Shown in pieces: positions 27,701 through 33,600 of a stretch of DNA of 64,000 nucleotides (position 1 is the first letter of the stretch; every line of letters starts with the position of its first letter). Source of the DNA: Sclerodactyla briareus (Eukaryota; Echinodermata; Holothuroidea; Dendrochirotida; Sclerodactylidae). The notes under the pieces were generated by a model that searched no databases, was not told the origin of the DNA, and was given only the letters and a program-made list of their open reading frames with translations. The position numbers and the translations under genes were made by a program. The stretch lies in NCBI GenBank assembly GCA_026419785.1, contig JAODTK010005894.1:62001-126000 (forward strand), given 5' to 3'.

Positions 27701-30700
27701 GTTAACTAAATTCAATTCTAACACAGTTTTTCATGAGGTCCGCAGCCCAATGTTTATAATTATGTCAGCTTGCTTTGTATGTAGGGGGGGCCCAGAAGAG
27801 GTGATGACAGGCAGAAAGTGGACAATTAGGATCTCAAGGTTGAAAAATAGTGATGTCAGCACATGCATGTCAGCTAGGGTGCCCCAAGACTATACCATCT
27901 TAAATAGGAAAGCATACAGTCGCTAGAGGTTGTTGCAGGAAATGGTATTAATTGGACAGGTTTCTGGTCCATAAGGACTGGGTTATGACCTTTGATGACA
28001 TGACGGTTTTTTTATGGAAAAATGTTACCCTTGAGAATATATGCAGCATGCCCCAAAATTTCAGCCATATCGCACTAGTCACGGGGAGTTATGCAGAAAA
28101 AAGCTATTATTTGGCACGATTTGTTGCACTTGATGACCTTTGATGACATGACATGTTTTTGGAAAATGCTTGCCTCCATGGATGCCCAAGCCCTGAAAAA
28201 AGTATTAGGTATTCAGATTACACACACCAGGGCATCCCACAAAAGATTCAAAACCAACCTTTTGACCCTTAACTTGAAGACCAGGTGTCAGCTTGAAGCG
28301 AGAGTTGGTTTCGTCTATGTAGCAAACAGAGCTCTATCACATATCCAAAAATTGACAGTTTTTATTCTTGGTCCTAGAACCCTAAAATAAGGCACATTTT
28401 TCCAAGACTTTCACCTTTGACCTTTTGTCCTTGTAATGCGATGTCGTTTGTGGATCCCCCAATCCAATAATCACATGACAAATCTCTACGACAACCCTCA
28501 CGCATAATTTTGATCATTGACCTTTTTTACTGAACACTTGGAAATTGCATAATGTAGGCAAATTGTACCATTAAATGATTACACTGACCTGGCACTGTTT
28601 TTAAATTGATCAGGATTGAAGGTGTTCCATCTCCACAAATTCCCAGGACTCAATAACTTCAAAATCTGCATACATTATGCAAATTGTACTACCTAAATGC
28701 AAATTAGGTCACATTAAATGACCTCTGGGACCTTGTTACTACAGCAAACTTTATCAGGACGATGAAAATTTAATTAAACCATCTCCACCAACGAGTTTCA
28801 TGGAGAATCTAACAACTTCAAAATCGCATAAAATTGCAAATTAGACTACATCTAATAAGCACATATAATGCGGATACTAATAGTTCATCTACACTTTAGT
28901 GGTATATATGCTGTGAAACTGCATCACCATTGAATTCTACCGATCAAAGAGATAGCTTGACACAAAGGCTTCTAGGCAAAAATTTTCATTAAATAGATAA
29001 AATGGTATGGATTTTCGGGACAAAAAAGTGGATGCAAATCGACAACTCTTCACCGGTTACACCACCACAAAAAAGTTCCCCAACATAGATGCTTGACACT
29101 GTTCAGGGAGATACCGAATCCGCACATCATACGCAGGACGGACAGCAGGACAGCAGAAGCCCAGCAACAGACAGAACACACACAACCCAAAGTGAACACT
29201 ATGTATCTCCTTGAAAAACGTTCACAGGCACAAGACAGAAAAGGATGATAAAATGAAGGTAGTCAAAGAAATCTTGCACCAGATCGCAATGTCAAAATTG
29301 CAATTGTTTTGACTTTGGGTGTTGTGGTGAGAAGGAAAATAATTACGGTATTTTGGGGGGGAATAGGGTTGCCAGTTGCATGCCTTCTTTTCTGTCAGTT
29401 TGGGATGGGAAATTAAATATAGCTTAAAGGCATACAATGTTGACCCTTGTACAGGTAATGATACTGCAGGGAAATCATTCTCTTATAAAAAATAGCCTTC
29501 TTGTGCATTTTGTCAGGAGTTTTCCAACCAGTGAGTTACCTACTTCAGAGGGGAAAGGTTCAGTTAGTTCTAGCTTCTGCATAAACCAATGAATTGTGCA
29601 GTCATGAAACAAAACATGACAATAGTTTGCAGAGCAGCATAGTCAATCCCCTGCCAGCTACTGTACGGCCAACGAAGACAATGAAGGGCATCCATACACA
29701 AACACCAAGCAGCACTCTGCAAAACATACGACCTGTCCACTGTTTCCTCAAACGTCTGCTAATTAAATTAAACAATCACAGTGACATCAATCCCTGGGCA
29801 CATGGGGAAAGTGGTTACCGAATCGTATGGATGATGAAAAAAAAAAAAACTTGTAAATGATTCTGAAATCATATCAGAAAGAAACCATATACTACAGATA
29901 CAAAGATCTAAAATGATAACTAAATATTTCTCAGAAACGTTGGGTTTGGAGACTATGGCCTGACACTGTGTTTGGTGTCTTGTACGGCCATCCCATAGAA
30001 TGCTTGACTTTTGCAACACTGCAAAGTTCAGTAAGTTTAAAGTGCGATGTGGGTGGGCACAGCATCCAGTTGTCAACGTTTTGTAAATCTCGGATTAGGG
30101 GGCATGGATATATGACCCGGTTATTACCAGATAAATATAATCAAAATATTTGATAGCCCATCTTGCAAACCTTCTCCCAACTGTGTGAGTAGGGAGAAGA
30201 AATAATATTTTCAAAGCCCAAGATTCCTAGGAACATTTATAAATGGGTTTCAACACCCTCCCACCCACCCCACCCCCCCACCCCCCCCCCCCCCCCCCTC
30301 CCCACTGCCCCCCCCCAAAAACTCGAAATGAGTAAACTTTTGTAATGGAGAACTCCCAACTTCATACCTTTACAAAAGGAGGGTTGCAGACACCTCAAAG
30401 AAGCATGTCCTGTGATGTAGTGGCTTCCCATCTTGCCAAAGTGTTTTCATCCCAGCTGTTATGAGGGGCTTTTGCAAAATTTGAAAATTACCTGTGGAAA
30501 TTAAAGTGAATTATATCCTGATGGGAAAGTTGCTTCTATATTTGAATATTATTTACATTAGACCCCTGTGAACTTACCAAGGCTAATGCAGAACCAAGAG
30601 ATGACTCACAGCAGCAGAAAACTAGTACTCAACTGCAGTCTGCAGGGACAAAAGACTATAGATATAATAAGTAATAACCATAAGTTTCTTGCCTGGTTGT

Positions 30701-32061
30701 GTGACAGTGGCTTTCTTTAGTATCAGTTCATGCCACTCGATTGGAAGAAAAAAAATCATTCACTTCAAGGAAAAAATTTTCAAGAAAAAATTTGCATTGT
30801 ATTGGTCTTCCTATTAGTTGGGATCAACATGAGTCATGAGTCCCCAGCAGATAGAAATTAATCTAGTATAGGGTAAACCCATTTTAGATGGGCAAAACTT
30901 ATCAGAACTGCATGCATTCCAGCTGAGAGAATTGTTATTTAACAGGTGAGGGATGATATTAGGACAACTAGGCCTGACAAAGTGTGATGAAAAAGTGCAA
31001 CCGAAAAATTTTGGATCTTGAGACCTCATGTCACGAGTGGAAGGAGGAAGGTGGTTGAGTGGTATAGAGACGACCAATGACCCTCAATGAAGGTATGTGT
31101 ACCAATCCGTAACAGACTTTAGTTTATTCGGGGGCTAATACTGTCTTACCACCCATGAGTATGGTTTCACCTATTTTATGAACGGGGTATGAAGGACAAC
31201 AGGACGCAGACTATGAAAGCTGTGTGTGATCTTGGGTAAATTATTGTTCCATCTTGATATGACCTCTCGGTTCTCTCCAAATTGATGCCTTTCACCTATG
31301 GGAAATGCTTGTTCAAACACTGCAAACATGTTTGAAAAAGAGATGGATTTGATTTAGAAATGTTTATTCAATATACGGTATAGTTCAGGACCTCAACCAG
31401 ACGAAATCTGAACATCCAGGATAACTTTTGTTTGTGAATTTACACTTGCAGCTGTTTCTAACAACACATCTCCAAGCATCCAGTTATTACTGTTAGAGCA
31501 TTCCGTGTCCAAGACCAAGAAGTCTGACACAGTGCATAGCTAAATACGGTACAGCATTTTCAGGAGAAAATGTTCCTCTTCACACAAGTGGTAAAAACTT
31601 GAAATACCGGCAGACAGAAATTTAATCTGTATAGGGTACCAATTTTTAGGATGGCAAAGATTATCAGAAATGCATGCATTCCAGCTGAGAGAATTGTTAT
31701 TTAATAGTTGAGGGAGATATTAGTAACTAGCTCCTGACAAAGTGTTATTGAAAAATTGCAAAGAAAATTTGGCTTGATACCTCATGTCCACGGAGTGGAA
31801 GGAGTCTGTTGAGTGGGTATAGAGACGACCAATGACCCTCAATGAAGGTATGTGTACCAATCCGTAACAGACTTAGTCTTATTCGGGGGCTAATACCTGT
31901 ACTTACCACACATGGTCTGGTTCACCTATTTTATGGAATCGGGTAATGAAGGACAACAGGACGCAGACTATGAAAGCTGTGATCTTGGGTAAATTATTGT
32001 TCCATCTTGATATGGACCTCTCGGTTCTCTCCAAATGATGCCTTTCAACCTTCTGGGACAT
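588..32061 (-). CDS. POMT2: POMT2 gene: protein O-mannosyltransferase 2 (16 exons seen, 3' end outside window)
   Basis: Known role: ER membrane GT39 enzyme that, as a complex with POMT1, moves mannose from dolichol-phosphate-mannose to Ser/Thr of proteins such as alpha-dystroglycan. Seen: 16 exons, all minus strand and collinear with the family. They cover the N-terminal membrane segment (exon 1), the catalytic-loop motif WDE..HFGKMGS (exon 2), GYDGSF, LSQYILLDP, GNNLHNGLMPE, MIR repeats with NHRPAGG, RNGDLVILEH, GRNLHG, NGTGDANDIWR and GWEQLEVTC, then SQPWQWP and YLLGNPVIWW in the C-terminal part. POMT2 rather than POMT1 is favoured by the QRFSG and GNPVIWW region and the MIR sequence. Intron phases match across junctions; for example a Trp codon is split TG/G between exons 12 and 13. 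Several exons have one-base frameshifts. The last exon or exons, encoding the terminal membrane helices, would lie before position 1. Identity rests on remembered family sequence, not a search. Confidence 0.93.
992..1267. mobile_element. hAT-like non-autonomous element (TIR CAGGGTTCC), copy 1
   Basis: About 275 bases that begin with CAGGGTTCCTGCAG and end with GGAACACCCTG, so the ends are inverted copies. Inside are repeated TCCATGACTTTTCCA motifs in one orientation. A second copy with the same layout is at 5940-6220. Flanking CTCTAT and CTCTAC may be the remains of the 8-base target duplication expected of hAT. No transposase is encoded. Confidence 0.7.
1340..1810. repeat. Dispersed repeat family A, copy 1
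   Basis: This shares ordered blocks with 35690-36480: a TCACCTCG.ATCAGCCT block, an AGATTTTTTGGAT..GTCAAA block, CTGCAGA..GGG, CCCC..CTATTTT and TTAGCAGGCTA/TTCAGCAGGTTA. The copies are strongly diverged. No coding capacity is seen and the family type is unknown. Confidence 0.5.
2157..2854. mobile_element. TIR element with GC-rich ends (GTTTCCATGCACGCGGGCG)
   Basis: The left end has two direct copies of GTTTCCATGCACGCGGGCG (2164 and 2211). The right end has two inverted copies, CGCCCGCGTGCATGGAAAC (near 2767 and 2831). The CGAGAAAACGCCC and TTTTCTCGAAATC blocks are inverted too. The middle is AT-rich and non-coding. This is the layout of a non-autonomous DNA transposon of about 0.7 kb; the superfamily is unclear. 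Confidence 0.72.
3098..3169 (-). CDS. POMT2: POMT2 exon 15 (SQPWQWP)
   Basis: Acceptor CATTTCCAG, then ANSGMKPKEGDVTSQPWQWP, LDFR and donor GTGGGT. These 72 bases are exactly 24 open codons. The family reads [24 protein letters not shown]. It joins exon 16 in phase 0 as R-G-Q-R-F-S-G. Confidence 0.92.
3292..3620 (+). repeat. tRNA-derived SINE, copy 1
   Basis: The head resembles a tRNA: a box-A-like TTGGCACAGTTGATAGAGC and, about 30 bases on, a box-B-like GGATTCCACTCC. A tRNA-unrelated body follows, ending before an A-rich run at 3616. Body motifs such as CCCCCCAACCC, GTACC.CC, GGCAT.CC and GTGAAGGAT recur at 14500-14650. Confidence 0.65.
4915..4991 (-). CDS. POMT2: POMT2 exon 14 (ESLVESHIVMAQ)
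   Basis: Open without errors from acceptor TTTCTCCCAG: TG completing Leu, then PNVSFDVFHSSFVESLVESH, IVMAQ, and donor GTAAGC. The family reads [25 protein letters not shown]. Its 77 bases fit phase 1 to phase 0. This stretch links the last MIR repeat to the C-terminal membrane region. Confidence 0.93.
5150..5760 (-). mobile_element. LINE remnant, reverse transcriptase C-terminal region
   Basis: Minus-strand translation gives SIVLPVLLYSSEAWTLTAGR followed by LL.TSLCGILGYCWQDHVSN. The next frame gives GMLKVSCLIRDRQLRFLGI. These are the conserved post-catalytic motifs of non-LTR retrotransposon polymerases (LP.LLYG.E.WTL, R.ILG..W.DHVSN, RQLRF.GH). The frame is broken several times and no 5' part is present. 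A 3' tail motif AGGCATGTGCTCCATGAG is shared with 17.6-18.0 kb. Confidence 0.85.
5815..6490. repeat. Dispersed repeat family B, interrupted by a hAT-like element
   Basis: Blocks AGGTGGCTATACTTGCAAG, GTTGCGATA, ATAGACTGTAG, CGCCAGTGC..ATC and GGCTTTCTTGAACC recur in order at 18980-19370. The hAT-like element at 5940-6220 splits this copy. The 19 kb copy lacks that insertion. Non-coding; nature unknown. Confidence 0.55.
5940..6220. mobile_element. hAT-like non-autonomous element, copy 2
   Basis: Same family as 992-1267: starts CAGGTTTCCTGCAGATTCTG and ends CAAGGGAACCCTG, with repeated TCCATGACTTTTCCAGG inside. It lies inside repeat family B. Just outside each end is an identical 21-base direct repeat (5918-5938 and 6227-6247), longer than a normal target duplication. 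Confidence 0.72.
6960..7050 (-). CDS. POMT2: POMT2 exon 13 (GWEQLEVTC)
   Basis: Acceptor TTTCCGATAG; G completes the split Trp, then GWEQLEVTCNPYSRDKRSL, a shifted NVEDHYNPP, and donor GTAAGT. The family reads KWGWEQLEVTC.PY.......IWNVEDH.NP. Two bases appear missing (near CTAGG and GTGAAG) and one extra C sits in a six-C run. Correcting all three gives a length that fits both flanking phases. Confidence 0.92.
7400..8060. repeat. Degenerate tandem array (GACCTCCAGTGACCC / ACCAAGTTTCGTGG unit)
   Basis: A loose unit of about 130-170 bases repeats several times. It carries GACCTCCAGTGACCC, then a GGACC/GGTAGACCAT block, then CCAAGTTTC.TGGAAATCC.ACAAACTTT, then TGCATAAATTTGCAAAT. Similar units occur at 10975-11380, 12520-12880, 18480-18800, 26840-27180 and 28430-28870, all within POMT2 introns. 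Confidence 0.6.
9594..9810 (+). mobile_element. MITE with end AGATGGATTGTC, copy 1
   Basis: AGATGGATTGTCGTCAATTA, then AAATTGAAACCAAATCGTA, CATTTTTTCCATCCAAAT and CGTCATGCAAAATTTACGCG match, in reverse orientation, the element at 16431-16680. The right terminal repeat of this copy is not clear. Confidence 0.6.
9925..10076 (-). CDS. POMT2: POMT2 exon 12 (NGTGDANDIWR)
   Basis: All 152 bases are open: NGTGDANDIWRVDVPGAP, then ISVVKTRLKLVHYLNKCLLF, SHSKTLPAW. The family reads NGTGDSNDFWRIEV..........RIRFIHL.TGCVL.SSGK.LPKW. The acceptor is CCACTCCAG, and the donor GTAGGA splits the Trp codon TG/G into exon 13. This is one of the cleanest exons and argues for a live gene. Confidence 0.93.
10800..10878 (-). 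CDS. POMT2: POMT2 exon 11 (second MIR repeat)
   Basis: Open without errors: T completing Ser, then TGRNLHGMMRVAPLT, ANHQQVTCYGE, then GTTTGA. The family reads TSRNLHSH...AP.T..HYQVTGYG. Its 79 bases fit phase 2 to phase 0 exactly. The donor GTTTGA is weak but is the only one at the homology boundary. The second His of the usual NLHSH is replaced, giving NLHGM. Confidence 0.88.
10975..11390. repeat. Degenerate tandem array, GACCTCTAGTGACTC unit
   Basis: Three loose copies of a unit containing AATTGACCTCTAGTGACT, an ACCAACTGGTAGTCCACACC-type block and ACCAAGTTTCAGAT. Same family as 7400-8060. Non-coding. Confidence 0.55.
11840..12215. repeat. Dispersed repeat family C, copy 1
   Basis: This shares ordered blocks (TTTCTATTGAA.TTCACACAT, AAAAGCGTGTAGGTCTATGG, GTGGGTTGGTAGG, GCCAATAA.TCCACATAGGAAC) with 15200-15665, with 33150-33600 and, inverted, with 22630-23060. 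The family is of unknown type and non-coding. Confidence 0.6.
13584..13703 (-). CDS. POMT2: POMT2 exon 10 (RNGDLVILEH)
   Basis: The exon reads D-S-N-N-Q, then after one extra T (CAATTGG) WLIRNMDQWGSVLEETLRQ, then VTLLRNGDLVILEHV and AG, ending at a consensus donor GTACGT. The family reads HKD.NN.WIIKK......F.R.GDIIRLEH. With the extra T removed, its length (119) fits phase 0 in and phase 2 out, which matches both neighbours. Confidence 0.88.
14253..14374 (-). CDS. POMT2: POMT2 exon 9 (first MIR repeat start)
   Basis: A polypyrimidine acceptor (TTTTGTTTTCAGAG) is followed by a V-A-Y-G-S-like start, then NHRPAGG, an LH....LIIY stretch and EGVGA, then a CAG-rich run matching QQQ. This is the family's YGS.VT..NHR.AGGYLHSH.HLYPEGVGARQQQVTTY. 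Several one-base losses scatter these pieces over all three frames. The donor is taken as GTTTCC, so that the exon ends Glu-Lys ahead of the Asp of exon 10. MIR repeats are beta-trefoil modules facing the ER lumen. Confidence 0.78.
14460..14690 (+). repeat. tRNA-derived SINE, copy 2 (body)
   Basis: The body matches the 3.3 kb SINE in order: GGCAACTTG, CCCCCCCAACCCACAT, GATACCACTA, GGCATGCCT, GTGAAGGAT. The tRNA-like head is degraded. It lies on the plus strand inside a POMT2 intron. Confidence 0.5.
15200..15665. repeat. Dispersed repeat family C, copy 2
   Basis: Same block order as 33150-33600, including the lead-in GCATGTGTATTG, AAGATCGAAA, CCCATCATG and AATAATAAATGA. The resemblance to 11840-12215 starts at TTTCTATTGAAATTCACACA. 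The two best copies are this one and 33.2 kb. Confidence 0.65.
16263..16341 (-). CDS. POMT2: POMT2 exon 8 (SGPGDGF..FQ..L.GNNLHNG)
   Basis: After acceptor TTTAAACAG the bases follow the family's S-GPGDGFFSSAFQ..L-GNNLHN pattern, with several small indels in the first half. The second half is clean: VGNNLHNGLMPE, directly followed by donor GTAAGA. This is the loop that leads into the first MIR repeat. The order and the phase to exon 9 (PE / VAYGS) agree. Confidence 0.8.
16431..16680 (-). mobile_element. MITE with TIR GAGATGGATTGTC, copy 2 (complete)
   Basis: The left end AAGATGGATTGTCGTC and right end GAAGACAATCCATCTC are inverted repeats of each other, enclosing 250 bases with no coding capacity. 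It matches the 9.6 kb copy in reverse orientation over several blocks. A TAA-like sequence lies at both flanks. Superfamily not assigned. Confidence 0.72.
17583..18035 (+). mobile_element. LINE remnant, reverse transcriptase C-terminal region
   Basis: Same family as the 5.2 kb remnant but on the plus strand: GGCTCTATTGTGCTTCCAGT (SIVLPV), then LLGY/TAGTGAGCC, TTTGCCGCATACTTGG, GGCATGATCA. The 3' tail GCCTTCCAGGCATGTGCTCC is close to the inverse of 5160-5180. Frames are broken throughout. Confidence 0.75.
18072..18177 (-). CDS. POMT2: POMT2 exon 7 (GLCLIVIP helix)
   Basis: The exon shows GLCLIVIPAAVYVTLF, then (shifted) a HFMVL-like stretch and LNQ, ending at donor GTAGGT. The family reads [25 protein letters not shown].KSG. 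The leftover AG joins the T of exon 8 to make Ser of the SGPGDGF motif. The acceptor at TTCGTGACAG is the best of several candidates. One or two indels lie around TTTCGCCC. Confidence 0.8.
18480..18830. repeat. Degenerate tandem array, GACCTCCAGTGACCC unit
   Basis: Units contain AATTATGCAAATTAGACC, TACCTCCAGTGACCCTAATA and CATGGAAATCCACCATACTT. Same family as 7400-8060. Confidence 0.5.
18980..19370. repeat. Dispersed repeat family B, copy 2 (uninterrupted)
   Basis: Ordered matches to 5815-6490 without the hAT-like insertion: TAGGTGGCTGCACTTGAG, GTTGCGATAGA, CGCCAGTGCTCATTCATAAT, GGCTTCCTGAACC. This gives the empty-site state for the 5.94 kb insertion. Confidence 0.5.
20232..20311 (-). CDS. 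POMT2: POMT2 exon 6, probable
   Basis: Position and pattern suggest the segment that follows GVKF in the family (VGLF.ILQVGLNTI.DLWYLFGD). After a good acceptor (TTTAAAGCAG) the sequence reads V.LIVLLAV, then an IS...CH-like tail that aligns with indels. Length (80 bases) and the donor are not fully convincing. It sits between two secure exons, where exactly this piece is missing. An intronic chance match remains possible. Confidence 0.45.
20548..20731 (-). CDS. POMT2: POMT2 exon 5 (LSQYILLDP)
   Basis: Acceptor AACGACAG precedes AT ACG GGA CTG, giving the D-T-G junction, then LSQYILLDP, the strongest PMT motif here. An MSFIVPSHGFSLVKF-like helix follows in a second frame. A third part reads PFTFIWWL.., matching the family's PF....WW.WLSLTG. 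At least three single-base losses break the frame (for example after CTGACC and after CTGGACCC). The donor is taken as GTGACT; the 3' edge is less certain than the 5' edge. Confidence 0.8.
21263..21367 (-). CDS. POMT2: POMT2 exon 4 (membrane segment)
   Basis: The exon reads CAL, then (shifted by one base) a hydrophobic LIVPCVYSL, then VVSVLDMQHYGCTVVIL, and ends with a clean GTGAGT donor. The family equivalent is [20 protein letters not shown]......AALL, a membrane-spanning part of the PMT domain. The final G is completed by AT at the start of exon 5 to make the Asp of the D-T-G motif. The left edge of the acceptor (GGAG/AG) is ambiguous by a few bases. Confidence 0.72.
22630..23060. repeat. 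Dispersed repeat family C, inverted copy
   Basis: Reverse orientation to 11.8, 15.2 and 33.2 kb: TCTATAGGCCCATCCCCTTT, GGAGTTATTGTCTTCCAAT, CTCTCACCAAAGTAAT, CCTACCAACCC, CCCTAGACC. Non-coding. Confidence 0.6.
23983..26174. mobile_element. DNA transposon, about 2.2 kb, with TTGACTTGACTTG subterminal repeats
   Basis: The left end CAGTGTTTTGTAACAAGTC and right end CTTGATACAACCCTG are inverted. Both ends carry a GACTTGACTTGG mini-repeat cluster (24000-24185 and 25985-26160). TCATTAGG before and TTATTAGG just after could be the 8-base target duplication of a hAT element. The interior is non-coding and contains the 3' end of a LINE (25285-25515). It lies in a POMT2 intron. Confidence 0.6.
25285..25515 (-). 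mobile_element. LINE 3' end fragment
   Basis: CACATGCCTGAAGACACCTA, GCCGCC, CGGCC.CCT, CAACAGGCCTGG and CCCGGC follow the order seen at 5165-5300. It is the same LINE family, only the 3' end, and more GC-rich than its surroundings. It sits inside the 24-26 kb transposon, so it probably inserted there or was carried with it. Confidence 0.6.
26366..26471 (-). CDS. POMT2: POMT2 exon 3 (GYDGSF loop)
   Basis: After an acceptor at CAGTCAG the exon shows ATG TTT, then a G/C-rich hydrophobic stretch matching MLIGLAGYL with indels, then GYDGSFP, a broken ESPG/KYGDVKYLGMR stretch, and a donor GTAAGG. The family reads MLIGLAGYLSGYDGTF.F..PGD.Y.....Y.GMRG here. At least three single-base indels interrupt the frame, but each fragment is recognisable and in order. 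Confidence 0.75.
26840..28870. repeat. Repeat-rich intron stretch: GACC-type units
   Basis: Two clusters (26840-27180 and 28430-28870) of the degenerate unit with CATGAAAATC, GGACCGCACTTCAACC, AACTTCAAAATCGCATA and TTATGCAAATTGTAC. A further related stretch near 28000-28150 carries TTTGATGACATGACATG twice. No exon was found between 26472 and 30367. Confidence 0.45.
30246..30317. repeat. Long C tract (possible G-quadruplex on the minus strand)
   Basis: About 70 bases are almost pure C, including an uninterrupted run of roughly 18. The sense strand of POMT2 is G-rich here, 50 bases downstream of exon 2. Confidence 0.8.
30368..30455 (-). CDS. POMT2: POMT2 exon 2 (WDE..HFGKMGS catalytic loop)
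   Basis: Acceptor ATAACAG and donor GTATGA flank 88 bases. They read Trp-Asp-Glu, then HFGKMGSHYITG, then frames giving a CFFEV-like and a PPL..GK-like ending. In the family this is the first luminal loop, WDE.HFGKMGSYYI..TFFFDVHPPLGK, whose acidic pair is required for catalysis. The Asp-Glu pair is present. At least two small indels break the frame, one between Glu and His and one near the FFF stretch. It joins exon 1 in the right phase (TG/C). Confidence 0.8.
30852..31617. repeat. Tandem duplication unit 1, with damaged POMT2 exon 1 copy
   Basis: This unit of about 766 bases is followed directly by a second copy (31618-32386), aligned end to end: TAATCTAGTATAGGGTA, GCATGCATTCCAGCTGAGAG, CGACCAATGACCCTCAATGA, CCGTAACAGACTTTAG, ATACCGGCAGA. 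Differences are mostly one-base indels. The exon 1 copy at about 31160-31300 has lost its ATG (ATT) and its frame, though a GTAAGA donor survives. Confidence 0.9.
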
Positions 32062-32386
32062 GCTTGTTCTCACACTGCAACATGTTTGAAAAAGAAGATG
32101 GATTTGAATTAGAAATGTATTTATCAATATACCGGTAGTATCATGACATCAACCAGAAGCAATTCTGAAACATCCCATGGATAACTTTTGTTTCGTGCAT
32201 TTACACTTGCAGCTGTATTCTAACACCACTATCTCCAAACATCCAGTTATTACGTTAGAGCCTCCTTGGTTCCAAGACCCAAGAATCTGACACAGTAGCA
32301 TAGCTAAATACGGTCAGCATTTTCCAGGAGAAACCTGTCCTTCTCACCAAGTGGTAAAAAACTTGGTAAATACCGGCAGAAACCGC
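31618..32386. repeat. Tandem duplication unit 2, with intact POMT2 exon 1
   Basis: Second copy of the 0.77 kb unit. It holds the open exon 1 (31907-32061) and the presumed 5' untranslated and promoter-proximal sequence of POMT2. No TATA box is evident. Confidence 0.9.
31907..32061 (-). CDS. POMT2: POMT2 exon 1 (start codon)
   Basis: The ATG at 32061-32059 opens 51 uninterrupted codons plus two bases, ending at donor GTAAGT (31906-31901). The protein begins MSQKVERHHLE and runs into a hydrophobic segment, then LLSFITRFHKIGEPDHV, the conserved entry to the PMT catalytic domain. The split codon TG joins the C that starts exon 2, giving Cys-Trp-Asp-Glu. The residues before the membrane segment are short for the family. 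An upstream in-frame Met at about 32127 is possible, but it would add a hydrophobic leader I do not recognise. A damaged copy of this exon lies 0.77 kb further on. Confidence 0.88.
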
Positions 32387-33149
32387 CTCTGTCTGAAGAA
32401 CTGCAAAGATCATCAAAGATCAAAGGTCATCAACAGGCATGATACCAGTCATCATAGGCATACTGTAGCCTATGTAATATACAGTGTTTGTAGTGCTGTT
32501 TATTTATTTTAAGCAAATTTATCACAACCTCCTCTTTTCCAAAGGTATCAAGTATTTTCCCTTTTGCACTTAATTGTTATTTTTTCACTATTCTCTTCCT
32601 GTTGTATGAATTGCCAATTCTAGTGTTGTTCAAACTGCCATGCACTGGGCCACCCTTCCCCTCTAAATTTATCCACACAAAAAGTACCCACTATCCAGTA
32701 TGGCAATTGCACACTACACTGACACTGTGGTGCGTTCCATGGTACAGTTGGATACCCACGTAGGCTCCGATCTGCGAATCATATAGTATCATCTACGTAT
32801 ACAAAATTTCCATGGTTCATCTGCGAAGTCCTGTGGCAGGTAAGGCACACTGCCGCAAGAGCGCTACCAAGTGCCACAGGTGACCAAAATTTCTTAGAGG
32901 TGATGAGTGGAATTTTTCCATATTACTTGACCTAACTTGTAAAAAAATGAATAATTTTAAATTTTAACTGTAGCTGTCATCGTCAGTTTGTCAGCGTATG
33001 CACACCTCATTATTTGTCAGTGTGCACATTTAGGATTGAGTGTGCACCCAGTTAAAGGACAACTGCAGGATAATTTATACAGGGGCTAATCTAATAGCTG
33101 GATAGAAACTGGGACTTTCCATTACGGAGTTATAGTATTTGAAGTTTGT

Positions 33150-33600
33150 GTTTGTGCTGTGAACATGTGTATTGTGCAAGATCGAAATGCTCCCATCATG
33201 CAATAATAAATGAGTATACTTGCAACAACCCTGAAACATTCTTTGTTGTCTTTTGAAATTAAAACATTAATTTCACCTTGAAAAGCCTTTAGTCTATGGG
33301 AGAGGGTTGCTATGGTGGGTTGGTAGGTGTGATGGTCTACTCTGGTGATAGAACGACAACAGAACTTCTGATATTTTGACTATGTTCACTAAACAAACAA
33401 AACAACAAATACATAACATTATTATTATTATTATTGCACAATTGGGATTTTCCCCAATTCTCTGATTAACGGCCCAAACTTTGAAGGCCAATAACTCCAC
33501 ATGGGAACATCGTATCGAAATGGGGTTTTGACCTAGGCATAACGTTTTCCATTCTCCACAAAATAACCACTGTTGTATCCAAGCCTGCAGTTGATCCTTT
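33150..33600. repeat. Dispersed repeat family C, copy 4
   Basis: Close to 15200-15665: AACATGTGTATTGTGCAAGA, CTCCCATCATGCAATAATAA, GTCTATGGGAGAGGGTTGCT, GGTTGGTAGGTGTGATGG, GCCAATAACTCCACATGGGA. It includes a short (TTA)n run at 33418. Confidence 0.6.
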
